Of a stretch of 64,000 bases of DNA, positions 28,842 to 37,967 are shown piece after piece. Numbering within the stretch: position 1 is the first letter of the stretch; the number at the start of each line of letters is the position of its first letter. The notes below the pieces were generated by a model. That model ran no database searches. It worked only from the letters and a program-made list of their open reading frames with translations, and had not been told where the DNA came from. The DNA is from Rhodopseudomonas palustris (GTDB lineage: Bacteria > Pseudomonadota > Alphaproteobacteria > Rhizobiales > Xanthobacteraceae): NCBI RefSeq assembly GCF_007005445.1, contig NZ_CP041387.1:62001-126000 (forward strand), given 5' to 3'. Position numbers and translations under genes: made by a program.

Positions 28842-28910
28842 TCGTCTCTCAGTCTGTCGGTGTCGCGAGCTTGCGCGGGATTCGAACGATCGGTGCGCCT
28901 TGGATCCCGT

Positions 28911-29297
28911 TCAGAGCCGCTCGGACTGCTTCGCCATCACGCCCGCTGCCCGCATCACATTGATCACGCCGGCGGTGAAGCCGAGCAGCGAAAACACGAT
29001 GAGGCCCCAGGGCGAGGTCGACAACAAACGATCGAAACCCCAGCCGAGAGCCGCTCCGCCGAGAACACCCGCAATCAATTCCGAGGAAAGCCGAAATCCG
29101 AGCGCCATTGCCGAGGCTTTGGCATGTCCGGTTTCACTTTCTGTTTCGGATTGATCCGTCTGGAGTTTTCGGCCCGCCCGAGAATGGGCCAACCGTTGCT
29201 CCAGGCTTCCGAGCCGTGCGGAAAGCGCAGCCTCCTCGGGCGATCCGTCGCGCGTTCCATGCGCTCGTCGGCTGCTGTCGTGCGTGTCGTCCGCCAT
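28911..29297 (-). CDS. atpI: ATP synthase accessory protein AtpI
   Basis: The 128-residue protein has a hydrophilic N-terminal half and two membrane helices (LIAGVLGGAALGWGFD and WGLIVFSLLGFTAGVIN), the AtpI pattern; it is thought to help assemble the c ring. The start is ATG 29297; a longer frame to 29513 is open but not conserved. It is the first gene of the minus-strand F0 operon. Confidence 0.88.
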   Translation of the reverse strand: MADDTHDSSRRAHGTRDGSPEEAALSARLGSLEQRLAHSRAGRKLQTDQSETESETGHAKASAMALGFRLSSELIAGVLGGAALGWGFDRLLSTSPWGLIVFSLLGFTAGVINVMRAAGVMAKQSERL

Positions 29298-29599
29298 GTC
29301 GTGGAGACCCGAACTAGCTGCCGCTAACGATGAAATAACGCCCCAGAAACCCTTAAAAGCCGCGCGGACCATACTGACCGCCTGTAGGCAAGTCAAGATT
29401 CGGTCGCAGCCTCTTAGGGCATTGTTTTGGCTGATTTTATTGAGGATTTGCGAGTCCGTGCGATAACTTGTCCGCAGTGCATTTGCGGCGCTGCGCCATG
29501 ATCCGGCTTGCACGGCGGGAATGGCTCTGATCCGATGCCGCGGCTTCCGGCAAGCCGTTCGCAGTGGTTCGGCGGAAGCCCCTCGCCATCGGAGACCAT

Positions 29600-30223
29600 A
29601 TGCCGCGCCGGATCGACTACTACTTCTCGTTTCAATCGCCCTGGGCCTATATCGGCCACCAGCCGTTGCGGCGGCTGGTCGAGACCTACGAGCTGCAGCT
29701 CGCCTACAAGCCGGTGCTGCTCACCGGCCTGTTCTCTGAGACCGGAGGTATGCCGCTGGCGAAGCGCCACCCGGCGCGGCAGCGTTATCGTCTGGTCGAG
29801 TTGCAGCGCTGGCGCGACAAGCGCGGGCTCGACTTCAAATTGTGGCCGAAACACTGGCCGTTCGACGCGCGATTGGCGGACAGCGTGGTGATCGCGGCGC
29901 TCGCCGCCGGGCTCGATCCCGAGCCGTATCTGCAGCGTGCTTATGCCGCGGTGTGGCAGCAGGAGCTCGACCTGGCGCAGCCGGCGGTGCTGGCCGAGCT
30001 CGCCGATGCGGCCGGCCTGCCCGGGGAGAAGCTGGTGGCGCATGCGGGCTCGGACCAGATTCGCGCCGCCTATGAGCAGAACCGGCTGGATGCGATCGCG
30101 GCCGACGTGTTCGGGTCGCCGGCCTATGTGCTCGACGGCGAGGTGTTCTGGGGGCAGGACCGGATCGAACTGCTCGAGGATGCGTTGAAATCCGGCCGTA
30201 GCCCGTACCGTCCGGCGCGCTGA
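29600..30223 (+). CDS. DsbA-fold isomerase (2-hydroxychromene-2-carboxylate isomerase family)
   Basis: The 207-residue thioredoxin-fold protein begins RIDYYFSFQSPWAYIGHQPL, with the Ser of SPW at the glutathione-activating position of the kappa-class GST/HCCA isomerase family. The C-terminal part FGSPAYVLDGEVFWGQDRIELLED contains the cis-Pro (GSPAYVLDG) and family end. It may be a glutathione-dependent isomerase for aromatic degradation, or a GST-kappa; the substrate is unknown. GGAG precedes ATG 29600. No aromatic catabolic genes surround it. Confidence 0.85.
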   Translation: MPRRIDYYFSFQSPWAYIGHQPLRRLVETYELQLAYKPVLLTGLFSETGGMPLAKRHPARQRYRLVELQRWRDKRGLDFKLWPKHWPFDARLADSVVIAALAAGLDPEPYLQRAYAAVWQQELDLAQPAVLAELADAAGLPGEKLVAHAGSDQIRAAYEQNRLDAIAADVFGSPAYVLDGEVFWGQDRIELLEDALKSGRSPYRPAR

Positions 30224-30286
30224 GGCCCCATATAGGCCGAGGCTCCGCTGCAGACGGGGCTTCATCCGAGAGGCGGAGCATTTCCG

Positions 30287-30877
30287 ATGAGCTTTGCACC
30301 TTTGGCTGCGATCTCGCCCGGCCGTGCGCGGCGCGGCCCCCGCATCGCAGCGCTGACCTTGCTGCTCGCGGTCGGCAGCGCCGGCGGCACATGGGCCGAG
30401 ACCCCGTTGCCGGACAGCGAGAATGGTCGTTACACCTTTACGCCTTCGGCGGAAGGCGTGGTGCGGCTCGACACCCGCACCGGCAAGGTTTCGACCTGCA
30501 CCGACAAGGGCAGCGGCTGGGCCTGCTATGCGATTGCCGATGAGCGCGCTGCATTCGATGCCGAGACCGGGCGGCTGCAGGCCGAGATCGATCGGCTGAA
30601 GCAGGAGGCCGGCGCGCTCCGCGCCGCCAACGACAGCCTGAAAGCGCAGCTCGCCAGTGCCGGCCAGCCCGGCGGCAAGACCGATGAGGCGCTGCCGAAG
30701 AGCGACAAGCTGCCCCAGCCGCAGATCACCGAGAAAGATGGCCAGCGCAAACTGGAAATCCCGCTGCCGAGCGATCAGGACGTCGATCGGGTGATGGGCT
30801 TCCTCGAGCGCGCCTGGCGCAAGCTGATCGACATGGCGACCCGGGTGCAGCGGGACATCAGCGGCGACAAGATCTGA
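30287..30877 (+). CDS. Secreted coiled-coil protein of unknown function
   Basis: The 196-residue product has a signal peptide (hydrophobic about 20-34, cleavage near TWAE). It begins with a short beta region RYTFTPSAEGVVRLDTRTGKVSTC that recalls small periplasmic domains with CTDKGSGWACYAI (two Cys), then a coiled coil (about 88-125, ETGRLQAEIDRLKQEA), a Pro/Lys linker and a terminal basic helix RVMGFLERAWRKLIDMA. No named family is recognised. It is 23 bases before YjbQ. Confidence 0.65.
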   Translation: MSFAPLAAISPGRARRGPRIAALTLLLAVGSAGGTWAETPLPDSENGRYTFTPSAEGVVRLDTRTGKVSTCTDKGSGWACYAIADERAAFDAETGRLQAEIDRLKQEAGALRAANDSLKAQLASAGQPGGKTDEALPKSDKLPQPQITEKDGQRKLEIPLPSDQDVDRVMGFLERAWRKLIDMATRVQRDISGDKI

Positions 30878-30900
30878 CCGGCCGCGATGCGAGGCCTTCG

Positions 30901-31374
30901 ATGAGTTCATCCCGTCCCCTCAGCCGCGGGCCGCTGGCGCGTGCGACCGCCACCAGCGTCGCCTCATCGGTGCTCACGGTGCAGACCGGCGGCTCCGGCT
31001 TCACCGATATCACCCGTGAAGTCGCGGCGTTCGTCGCCGATGCGCAGGCCAAGGACGGCGGCGTCACGGTGTTCGTGCGTCACACCTCGGCGTCGCTGAC
31101 GATTCAGGAGAACGCCGATCCGACGGTGCTGGCCGATCTTGCCACGGTGCTGAACAAGCTCGCGCCGGAGAATGCCGGCTGGCGGCACGACACCGAGGGG
31201 CCGGACGACATGCCGGCCCACGTCAAGACCATGCTGACCTCGGTGTCGCTACAGATCCCGGTACTGCAGGGCCGGCTCGCGCTCGGCACCTGGCAGGGCG
31301 TCTATCTGGTCGAGCACCGTGCCAGGCCCCACCGCCGTGAGGTCGTGCTGCAGTTCATCGGCACGACGGTGTAG
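30901..31374 (+). CDS. yjbQ: YjbQ family protein (UPF0047)
   Basis: The 157-residue protein has the YjbQ/UPF0047 signatures FVRHTSASLTIQENADP and WRHDTEGPDDMPAHVKTML followed by GTWQGVYLVEHR. The conserved His and Asp residues are proposed to coordinate metal and give weak thiamin-phosphate synthase activity in some members. It could be coupled to the secreted protein upstream. Followed by a strong terminator. Confidence 0.9.
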   Translation: MSSSRPLSRGPLARATATSVASSVLTVQTGGSGFTDITREVAAFVADAQAKDGGVTVFVRHTSASLTIQENADPTVLADLATVLNKLAPENAGWRHDTEGPDDMPAHVKTMLTSVSLQIPVLQGRLALGTWQGVYLVEHRARPHRREVVLQFIGTTV

Positions 31375-31446
31375 TCTGTCTTCTCGCCGGCTTCGTCGCT
31401 TCGCTCTTCGCAATCGCGGCGTGGCGGATTCCGGCGTTCCAAAACA

Positions 31447-31482
31447 AACGGCCGCGGATCGCTCCGCGGCCGTTGTTATTTG
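31447..31482. terminator. Bidirectional terminator between yjbQ and the MFS gene
   Basis: A perfect 12-bp stem (AACGGCCGCGGA 31447-31458 and complement 31463-31474) with a 4-base TCGC loop and flanking A-rich (left) and T-rich (right) tracts can end both converging transcripts. Confidence 0.85.
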
Positions 31483-31515
31483 GCCGGTCCGGCACTACTG
31501 CCGGACCGCTGATCA

Positions 31516-33180
31516 TCAGGTCTTGCTGATGTCGACGTTCTTGGTCTCCGGCAGGAAGATCAGGCCGACCACCACGGTGATCGACGCGAACACGATCGGG
31601 TACCACAGGCCGGCGTAGATATCGCCGGTCGAGGCGACGATCGCGAACGCGGTCGCCGGCAGCAGGCCGCCGAACCAGCCGTTGCCGATGTGATAGGGCA
31701 GCGACATCGAGGTGTAGCGGATCCGGGTCGGGAACAGCTCCACCAGCAGCGCCGCGATCGGCCCGTACACCATGGTGACGAACAGCACCAGAACGAACAG
31801 CAGTCCGATCACTGCGGCGACGTTGGCTTTGAAGATGTCGAACGGATGCGACATCTTGATGATCTCGGGGTTGCCGGCCTTCGGGTAGCCGGCCTCCTGG
31901 ACCGCCGCCAGCACCTGCGGATTGGAGGTCTTGGCGTCGGTGTAGGGCACCTCCTTGTCGTTCACCAGAACCTTGACGCCGGAGCCGGCCGGTCCACTGA
32001 CGGTCGAGTACTTGACCGACGATTTCGACAGGAAGTCGCGCGCAGTGTCGCAAGGTGCGCTGAACACCCGGGTGCCGACCGGATTGAACAGGTCACCGCA
32101 GCCCGCCGGGTCGGCGACGACCTGGACCTTGACGGTCTCGACCGCTCGTTCCAGTGCCGGGTTGGCGTAGGTGGTGATCATCCGGAAGATCGGGAAGAAC
32201 GACAGCGCCGCGATCAGGCAGCCGACCAGAATGATGGGCTTGCGGCCGATCTTGTCCGACAGCCAGCCGAAGATGATGAAGAAGCCGGTGCCGAGCAGCA
32301 GCGACCACGCGATCAGCAGGTTCGAGGTGTAGCCGTCGACCTTCAGGATCGATTGCAAGAAGAACAGCGCGTAGAACTGGCCGGTGTACCAGACCACGCC
32401 CTGGCCCATCACCGCGCCGAGCAGCGCGATCAGGACGATCTTGGCGTTGCCCCAGTTGGCGAAGGCTTCGGTCAGCGGCGCTTTCGAGCTCTTGCCTTCC
32501 TCCTTCATCTTCTTGAACACCGGCGACTCGTTCAGCCGCAGCCGGATCCAGACCGAGACGCCGAGCAGCAGCACCGAGACCAGGAACGGGACTCGCCAGC
32601 CCCAGTCGGCGAACGCGGCCTCGCCGACGATGCTTCGTGTCGCGAGGATGACCATCAGCGACATGAACAGGCCGAGCGTTGCTGTGGTCTGAATGAACGA
32701 GGTGTAGTAGCCGCGCTTGCCGGGCGGAGCATGCTCGGCCACGTAGGTCGCGGCGCCGCCGTATTCGCCGCCGAGGGCGAGGCCTTGCAGCAGGCGGAGG
32801 CTGATCAGGATGATCGGCGCGGCGATGCCGATCGTTGCCGCATTCGGCAAGAGGCCGACGATGAAGGTCGACAGGCCCATGATCAGGATGGTGACAAGGA
32901 AGGTATATTTGCGGCCAACGATGTCGCCGACCCGGCCGAACACGATCGCGCCGAACGGACGGACCAGGAAGCCGGCGGCGAAGGCCAGCAGCGCGAAGAT
33001 GTCCCGGGTGGCCGGCGGATAGGCGCTGAAGAACTGCGCGCCGATGATCGCGGCCAGCGAGCCGTACAGATAAAAATCATACCATTCGAAAACGGTGCCG
33101 AGCGAAGATGCGAGAATGACGAAGCGCTCATCGCGGGTCATTCCGCCCGAACGCTTGCTCGTCGCGGCAAGTGTAGCCAT
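31516..33180 (-). CDS. MFS metabolite:H+ symporter with large extra loop
   Basis: The 554-residue protein is a metabolite:H+ symporter (MHS) of the MFS family; LGSFFEWYDFYLYG-type start (GTVFEWYDFYLYG) and GREFVRPFGAI-like RPFGAIVFGRVGD are visible. The second half has an insertion of about 105 residues (roughly 338-443) containing two Cys and periplasm-like sequence (LSKSSVKYSTVSGPAGSG), larger than in ShiA/ProP. It probably takes up a carboxylate. It is divergent from the response regulator gene, 335 bases apart. Confidence 0.85.
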   Translation of the reverse strand: MATLAATSKRSGGMTRDERFVILASSLGTVFEWYDFYLYGSLAAIIGAQFFSAYPPATRDIFALLAFAAGFLVRPFGAIVFGRVGDIVGRKYTFLVTILIMGLSTFIVGLLPNAATIGIAAPIILISLRLLQGLALGGEYGGAATYVAEHAPPGKRGYYTSFIQTTATLGLFMSLMVILATRSIVGEAAFADWGWRVPFLVSVLLLGVSVWIRLRLNESPVFKKMKEEGKSSKAPLTEAFANWGNAKIVLIALLGAVMGQGVVWYTGQFYALFFLQSILKVDGYTSNLLIAWSLLLGTGFFIIFGWLSDKIGRKPIILVGCLIAALSFFPIFRMITTYANPALERAVETVKVQVVADPAGCGDLFNPVGTRVFSAPCDTARDFLSKSSVKYSTVSGPAGSGVKVLVNDKEVPYTDAKTSNPQVLAAVQEAGYPKAGNPEIIKMSHPFDIFKANVAAVIGLLFVLVLFVTMVYGPIAALLVELFPTRIRYTSMSLPYHIGNGWFGGLLPATAFAIVASTGDIYAGLWYPIVFASITVVVGLIFLPETKNVDISKT

Positions 33181-33515
33181 CAGAGGGTGCCTCCCTGGGT
33201 TGTTTCGAGGGCTATGTTGTTGTTTTTATTGAGACCGGCCGCGCCTTTGCGGCGCAGGGTCATCGTGCGTCAGTGTACGCTAGCACCGCTGCCGCCCTGC
33301 GGCATTACGACTTTCGACGCCGAAAACCCGCATAGTTGCGCTTGCTCAATGTTTTCGGCTGCGTGTGAGGGCATGATGGTATGGACAAGGCAGTCACGTC
33401 CGCCTTGCCAGCCGTCCAGCACAGGGCGACACTTGCCTCCCCATCTTGCCATCGGTTCGCTAAGGCGAGCCGGGAGCGGTGATGGTTTGGTTCCAGCTTG
33501 CGAGTAAGGGACATC
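33181..33515. promoter_or_regulatory. Divergent regulatory region (MFS transporter / response regulator)
   Basis: These 335 bases separate divergent starts. The part near the transporter is AT-rich (TTGTTGTTTTTATTGAG) and a hairpin-forming GCGCC run follows. The response regulator ribosome site is AAGGGA at 33506-33511. A binding site for the regulator is likely here but no clear repeated motif was seen. Confidence 0.4.
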
Positions 33516-34193
33516 ATGAGCACCCCCGCCAGCACGCATTTGATCATTGCCGATGACCACCCGTTGTTCCGCGATGCGCTCCGTTTGGCGGTCGCGAGCG
33601 TGGTCTCGGCGGCGAAAATAGACGAGGTCGGGTCGTTCGAGGATCTGACGGCGATGCTCGAGCGCGAGGGCGATGTCGACCTGGTGCTGCTCGACCTGAA
33701 GATGCCGGGGATCAGCGGTTTTTCCGGGCTGATCTATCTGCGGGCGCAATACCCGGCGATCCCGGTGGTGGTCGTGTCCGCCAGCGACGACGTCGAGACC
33801 ATCCGCCGCTCGCTGGATTTCGGCGCCTCCGGCTTCGTGCCGAAGCGGTTCGGCGTCGAGAAGCTCGGCGAGGCGATCCTGCGGGTGCTGGACGGCGACG
33901 TCTGGGTGCCGCCGGATGTCGACCTGTCGGCGGCGGCCGATCCCGAGACCTCCAAGCTTCGCGACCGGCTGGTGACGCTGACGCCGCAGCAGGTCCGGGT
34001 GCTGATGATGCTGTCCGAAGGCCTGCTCAACAAGCAGATCGCCTATGAGCTCGGCGTCTCGGAAGCCACCATCAAGGCCCACGTCTCGGCGATCCTGCAG
34101 AAGCTCGGGGTCGAAAGCCGCACCCAGGCGGTGATCGCCGCCGCCAAGATCTCCGGCAGCCAGTGGCGCCAGGAAGAGCCGATCGCGTCGTAA
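33516..34193 (+). CDS. NarL-family response regulator (CrbR-like)
   Basis: The 225-residue regulator has a receiver domain with the phosphoacceptor D60 (LVLLDLKMPG), acidic pocket IIADDHPL and K in PKRFG, then a LuxR-type helix-turn-helix (LTPQQVRVLMMLSEG and NKQIAYELGVSEATIKAHVS). The convergent neighbour is an SLC5-linked hybrid histidine kinase; this combination resembles CrbS/CrbR, which control acetyl-CoA synthetase and acetate use in Vibrio and Pseudomonas. The pairing is inference. Start at ATG 33516; the frame to 33498 is open. Confidence 0.88.
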   Translation: MSTPASTHLIIADDHPLFRDALRLAVASVVSAAKIDEVGSFEDLTAMLEREGDVDLVLLDLKMPGISGFSGLIYLRAQYPAIPVVVVSASDDVETIRRSLDFGASGFVPKRFGVEKLGEAILRVLDGDVWVPPDVDLSAAADPETSKLRDRLVTLTPQQVRVLMMLSEGLLNKQIAYELGVSEATIKAHVSAILQKLGVESRTQAVIAAAKISGSQWRQEEPIAS

Positions 34194-34205
34194 AGTCAGT
34201 CGTTT

Positions 34206-34262
34206 TGTACCCAGCTCATCCTTCGAGACGGCGCGCCGCGCGGTCTCCTCAGGTTGAGGTCC
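34206..34262. repeat. Interspersed palindromic repeat between response regulator and kinase
   Basis: CTCATCCTTCGAGACGGCGCG with its inverted partner GGTCTCCTCAGGTTGAG matches the family at 2762-2808. It fills the gap between converging genes. Confidence 0.65.
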
Positions 34263-34280
34263 GTGTGCCGGGATAAGTGA

Positions 34281-37200
34281 TCACTCCGCCGCCACCACCT
34301 GCTGCTGGGCGTGCCACTGGCTCAGCAGCGCGCGCAGCGAGGCGGCCTTCACCGGCTTGTTCAGCACTGCGATCTCTTCCTGACGCGCGGAGGCGCGGAC
34401 GCCGGGGCTGCGGTCGGCGGTGATCAGGATCGCCGGGATGCTCTGGCCGAAGCGCTGGCGGATCTCGCGGATCGCGGCGATGCCGTTGCCGCGGTCGAGG
34501 TGGTAGTCGACCAACAGGCCGGTGACGCGGTGCTCGCTGCTCTCGATCGCCCGGATCGCGGCTTCCGGATCGGCGACCGCGATCACCTTGGCGTCCCAGG
34601 TGGTCAGCAGCGTCTTCATGCCGTCGAGGATCGCCGGATCGTTCTCGATGCACACCACCAGCATGCCGCTCATCGAGGCGCGTGACAGCGGCGTCGCGCT
34701 GGTCACCGCCGCGGTGTGGTTGACCACTTCGGCGACCGGGACCGTCACCGAGAAGCAGGAGCCGCCGCCGCGATTGGAATCCAGCGCGATGCCGTGGTCG
34801 AGCACCCGCGCCAGCCGCTCGACGATCGACAGCCCGAGGCCGAGACCGCGGGCGATCCGCGCGCCCTGTTCGAGCCGGTGGAACTCCTTGAAGATCTCGC
34901 CGCGCTTGAGGATCGGCACGCCGACGCCGGTGTCGTAGATGCCGATCCGGAGCGACTGCCCCTGACGCCGGCAGCCGACCAGCACCCGGCCCTGCGGGGT
35001 GTATTTGATCGCGTTGGAGATCAGGTTCTGCAGCAGCCGCCGCAGCATCAGCCGGTCCGACCGGACCGGCAGCGAACACGGCACGAAGGTCAGATCCAGC
35101 CCCTTGGCGCGCGCGGTCGGGGCGAATTCGATCTCCAGCGATCGCATCAGATCGCCGATCACGAAGTTCGACAGCGACGGCGTCATCGCGCCGGCGTCGA
35201 GCCGGGAGATGTCGAGCAGCGCGCCGATGATTTCCTCGATCGCCTGCAGCGATTCGTCGATATTCTCGACCAGCCGGGAGTCTTCGCCGCCGTTCTGGCG
35301 CTCCACCAGGCTGGTGGCGTAAAGCCGTGCCGCGTTGAGCGGCTGCAGGATGTCGTGGCTGGCGGCGGCGAGAAAACGGGTCTTGGAGATGTTGGCTTCT
35401 TCGGCCGTGCTCTTGGCCAAGGCGAGCTGCGAATTCAGCCGGGTCAGCTCCTCGGTGCGTTCACGCACCCGGCGTTCCAGCGTGGCGTTGGCCCGCTCCA
35501 GCGCCTCGGCGGCTTCGAAACTCGGGGTGACGTCGGAGAAGGTGATCACCAGCCCGCCGTCGGGCATCCGGTTGGCGCGGACCTCGACCACCAAATGGCG
35601 GTCCGGAAACCGCTCGATGAACGGCTCGCCCTCGGTGGTGTAGGCCGCCATCCGCATCTGGGTGTGAGCTTCGGCGTCGGTCGGGGCGATGCTGTTGCTG
35701 GCGAGGAATTCCAGGATTTCGATCAGCGGAATGCCGATCTGGATGATGTGCGGCGGCAGCCCGAGGATCTCGCCGAACTGCCGGTTCGAGCAGATCAGTT
35801 GCAACTCGGGATTGAACACCGCGATGCCCTGCCGGACGTGGTTCAGCGCGGTCTGCAGGATCTCGCGATTGAAGTGCAGCGCCGCGTGGGAATCGTCGAG
35901 CAGCTTCAGCGCCGCTTCCGCCGACACCGTCCGCTTGCGGAGCAGCAGCGACAGCACCAGCCGCGACGACGCCGCGCCGATCGACGAGGCGATCAGATGC
36001 TCGGCGTGCTTGAGCAGCTCGAAATCCGCCGGCGCGGCCGGATCGAGCGTGATGCGGCGGCCGGTGGCGAAGCTGCGGAACGAGTCCCGGGCACGCTCCG
36101 GGCCGAGATATTGCGACACTGCGCCGACGATGTCCTGCACCGTGACGGTGGTGCGCCAGCGCCGGAACGCCGGCGTCATCGGCGTCAACGCGTCGGGCAC
36201 GAACACTTCGGCCTGCAGCCGCTCGATCGACGACGGTTGCCGCAGCAGCGACAGCACGATGTAGGCGACAAGATTGAGCGACAGGCTCCACAGCACCCCG
36301 TGCAGCAACGGCGGCAGGTCGGCGCCGAACAGCGCCTGCGGCCGCAGCGCCTCGATGCCCCAGGGGCCGTGCTGCAACAGCAGCAGCCCGGCGGTCGAGT
36401 TCTCCATGAAGCTCGGGATGAACAGCGTGTAGGCCCACACCACGAATCCGACCACGAGCCCGCCGATCGCGCCCCGTGCGGTGGCGCGGCGCCAGATCAG
36501 GCCGCCGAAGAATGCCGGGGCGAATTGCGCGATCGCCGCGAACGACAGCAATCCGATCGCAGCGAGCTGGGTGTTGCCGAGCGCCCGGTAGTACAGATAG
36601 GCCAGGATCAGAATCGCGAAAATCGCGACCCGCCGCACCGTCAGCAGGAAGCTGCCGAAATTGCGCTGCTCGTAGGGGCGCGGCGCGCCCTGGCGCTTCA
36701 GCACCAGCGGCATCACCAGATCGTTCGACACCATCACCGCCAGCGCCACGCATTCGACGATCACCATCGCGGTGGCGGCCGACAATCCGCCGATGAACAC
36801 CGCGACGCTGAGCATCGGCGCGTTGGCTTCGATCGGCAGCGCCAGCACGTACATGTCGCTGTCGACCTTGCCGAACGGGAATTTGACCAGTCCGGCGAGC
36901 GCGATCGGAATCACGAACAGGTTGATTGCGACCAGATACAGCGGAAACAGCCAGCGGGCGCGGCCGACCTCGGCATCGTTGGAATTCTCGACCACGCTGA
37001 CGTGAAATTGCCGTGGCAGCATCATGAAGGCGCAGAACGACAGCGCCGTCATGGTCAGGAAGTTGGCCGGCGAGGTCTGGTCGAGGGCGCGGACCGCCTC
37101 GGGCATCTGCATCGCCCTCTCGATCAGCGCAGACGGGCTGAACATCCAGAAGGTGACGAAGATTCCGGCGGCGAGAAACGCCACCAGCTTGACGATCGAC

Positions 37201-37790
37201 TCGGTGGCGACCGCGAGCATCAGCCCGTGCTGATGTTCGGTGGCGCTGGCCTGGCGGGTGCCGAACAGCACGGTGAACACCGCCATCGCCATCGCCACGA
37301 TCAGCGCAAGATCGCCGACGATCGGGATGTCGGCGATGTTGTGATTGTCGCCCAGGATGGTCTGTAGCGATGACGACACCGCTTTCAGTTGCAGCGCGAT
37401 ATAGGGCACCGAGCCGATGATGGCGATGATCGCCACCGCGGCGGCGACCTTCTGGCTCTTGCCGTAGCGTGCCGCGATGAAGTCGGCGATCGAGGTGATG
37501 TTCTGCGATTTAGCCAGCCGGATGACGCGGCGCAGCAGCGGCGCCGCGGCCACGACCAGCAGGATCGGGCCGAGATAGATGGCCAGAAAATCGAAGCTCG
37601 ATCGACTGGCGAAACCGACCGAGCCGAAGAACGTCCAGGAGGTGCAGTAGATCGCCAGCGACAGCGGATAGATCAGGACGCCGGCACGTTCGCGCTGGCC
37701 TTGCGACAGCCGATCGCCCCAGCTCGCGACGTAGAACAGAAACCCGATGTAGGCGAGGGCGGCTGCGATCACGCCCCAGTCGTGCAGCAT
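34281..37790 (-). CDS. SLC5-type transporter domain / PAS / histidine kinase / receiver hybrid (CrbS-like)
   Basis: The 1169-residue protein starts with a sodium/solute symporter (SLC5) domain of about 13 membrane helices (about 1-500; TSWTFFGSVGFASRSSFDFL), then a PAS-like segment (about 660-770, HVRQGIAVFNPELQLICSNRQ), a coiled coil, a DHp with H812 in FLAAASHDILQPLNAARLY, a HATPase domain (NLISNAIKYT, GIYDTGVGVP) and a C-terminal receiver with D1095 (LLVDYHLDRG). It is like CrbS, which senses or transports a substrate and phosphorylates a NarL-type regulator; the regulator gene converges on it. The substrate is not known. Confidence 0.9.
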   Translation of the reverse strand: MLHDWGVIAAALAYIGFLFYVASWGDRLSQGQRERAGVLIYPLSLAIYCTSWTFFGSVGFASRSSFDFLAIYLGPILLVVAAAPLLRRVIRLAKSQNITSIADFIAARYGKSQKVAAAVAIIAIIGSVPYIALQLKAVSSSLQTILGDNHNIADIPIVGDLALIVAMAMAVFTVLFGTRQASATEHQHGLMLAVATESIVKLVAFLAAGIFVTFWMFSPSALIERAMQMPEAVRALDQTSPANFLTMTALSFCAFMMLPRQFHVSVVENSNDAEVGRARWLFPLYLVAINLFVIPIALAGLVKFPFGKVDSDMYVLALPIEANAPMLSVAVFIGGLSAATAMVIVECVALAVMVSNDLVMPLVLKRQGAPRPYEQRNFGSFLLTVRRVAIFAILILAYLYYRALGNTQLAAIGLLSFAAIAQFAPAFFGGLIWRRATARGAIGGLVVGFVVWAYTLFIPSFMENSTAGLLLLQHGPWGIEALRPQALFGADLPPLLHGVLWSLSLNLVAYIVLSLLRQPSSIERLQAEVFVPDALTPMTPAFRRWRTTVTVQDIVGAVSQYLGPERARDSFRSFATGRRITLDPAAPADFELLKHAEHLIASSIGAASSRLVLSLLLRKRTVSAEAALKLLDDSHAALHFNREILQTALNHVRQGIAVFNPELQLICSNRQFGEILGLPPHIIQIGIPLIEILEFLASNSIAPTDAEAHTQMRMAAYTTEGEPFIERFPDRHLVVEVRANRMPDGGLVITFSDVTPSFEAAEALERANATLERRVRERTEELTRLNSQLALAKSTAEEANISKTRFLAAASHDILQPLNAARLYATSLVERQNGGEDSRLVENIDESLQAIEEIIGALLDISRLDAGAMTPSLSNFVIGDLMRSLEIEFAPTARAKGLDLTFVPCSLPVRSDRLMLRRLLQNLISNAIKYTPQGRVLVGCRRQGQSLRIGIYDTGVGVPILKRGEIFKEFHRLEQGARIARGLGLGLSIVERLARVLDHGIALDSNRGGGSCFSVTVPVAEVVNHTAAVTSATPLSRASMSGMLVVCIENDPAILDGMKTLLTTWDAKVIAVADPEAAIRAIESSEHRVTGLLVDYHLDRGNGIAAIREIRQRFGQSIPAILITADRSPGVRASARQEEIAVLNKPVKAASLRALLSQWHAQQQVVAAE

Positions 37791-37886
37791 CGCGGTCGTG
37801 CTCCCTCGCGCCAGGCGGATGAACGGTCACCCCGCCCGGGCCGACAGAGGCCCACGGGACGCGGTCGCCACTCTACCAAACTCGAA

Positions 37887-37927
37887 GGGGCGCCCGCGAC
37901 AGGGATTTTCCCAGCCGCGGGCGCCCC
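37887..37927 (-). terminator. Hairpin after hemA
   Basis: Arms GGGGCGCCCGCG (37887-37898) and CGCGGGCGCCCC (37916-37927) are a perfect 12-bp stem with a 17-base loop lying just beyond the hemA stop on the minus strand. It lacks a U-run, so it may be a processing or pause hairpin. Confidence 0.55.
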
Positions 37928-37967
37928 CGCCGAAAACTCGTCACCGCGTCGCGCCAGCGATGCGGGA

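Noticed and set aside
34716..37367. 883-codon plus-strand frame
   Set aside because: Antisense to the CrbS-like kinase; composition is His/Arg/Gln-rich and shows no domain.
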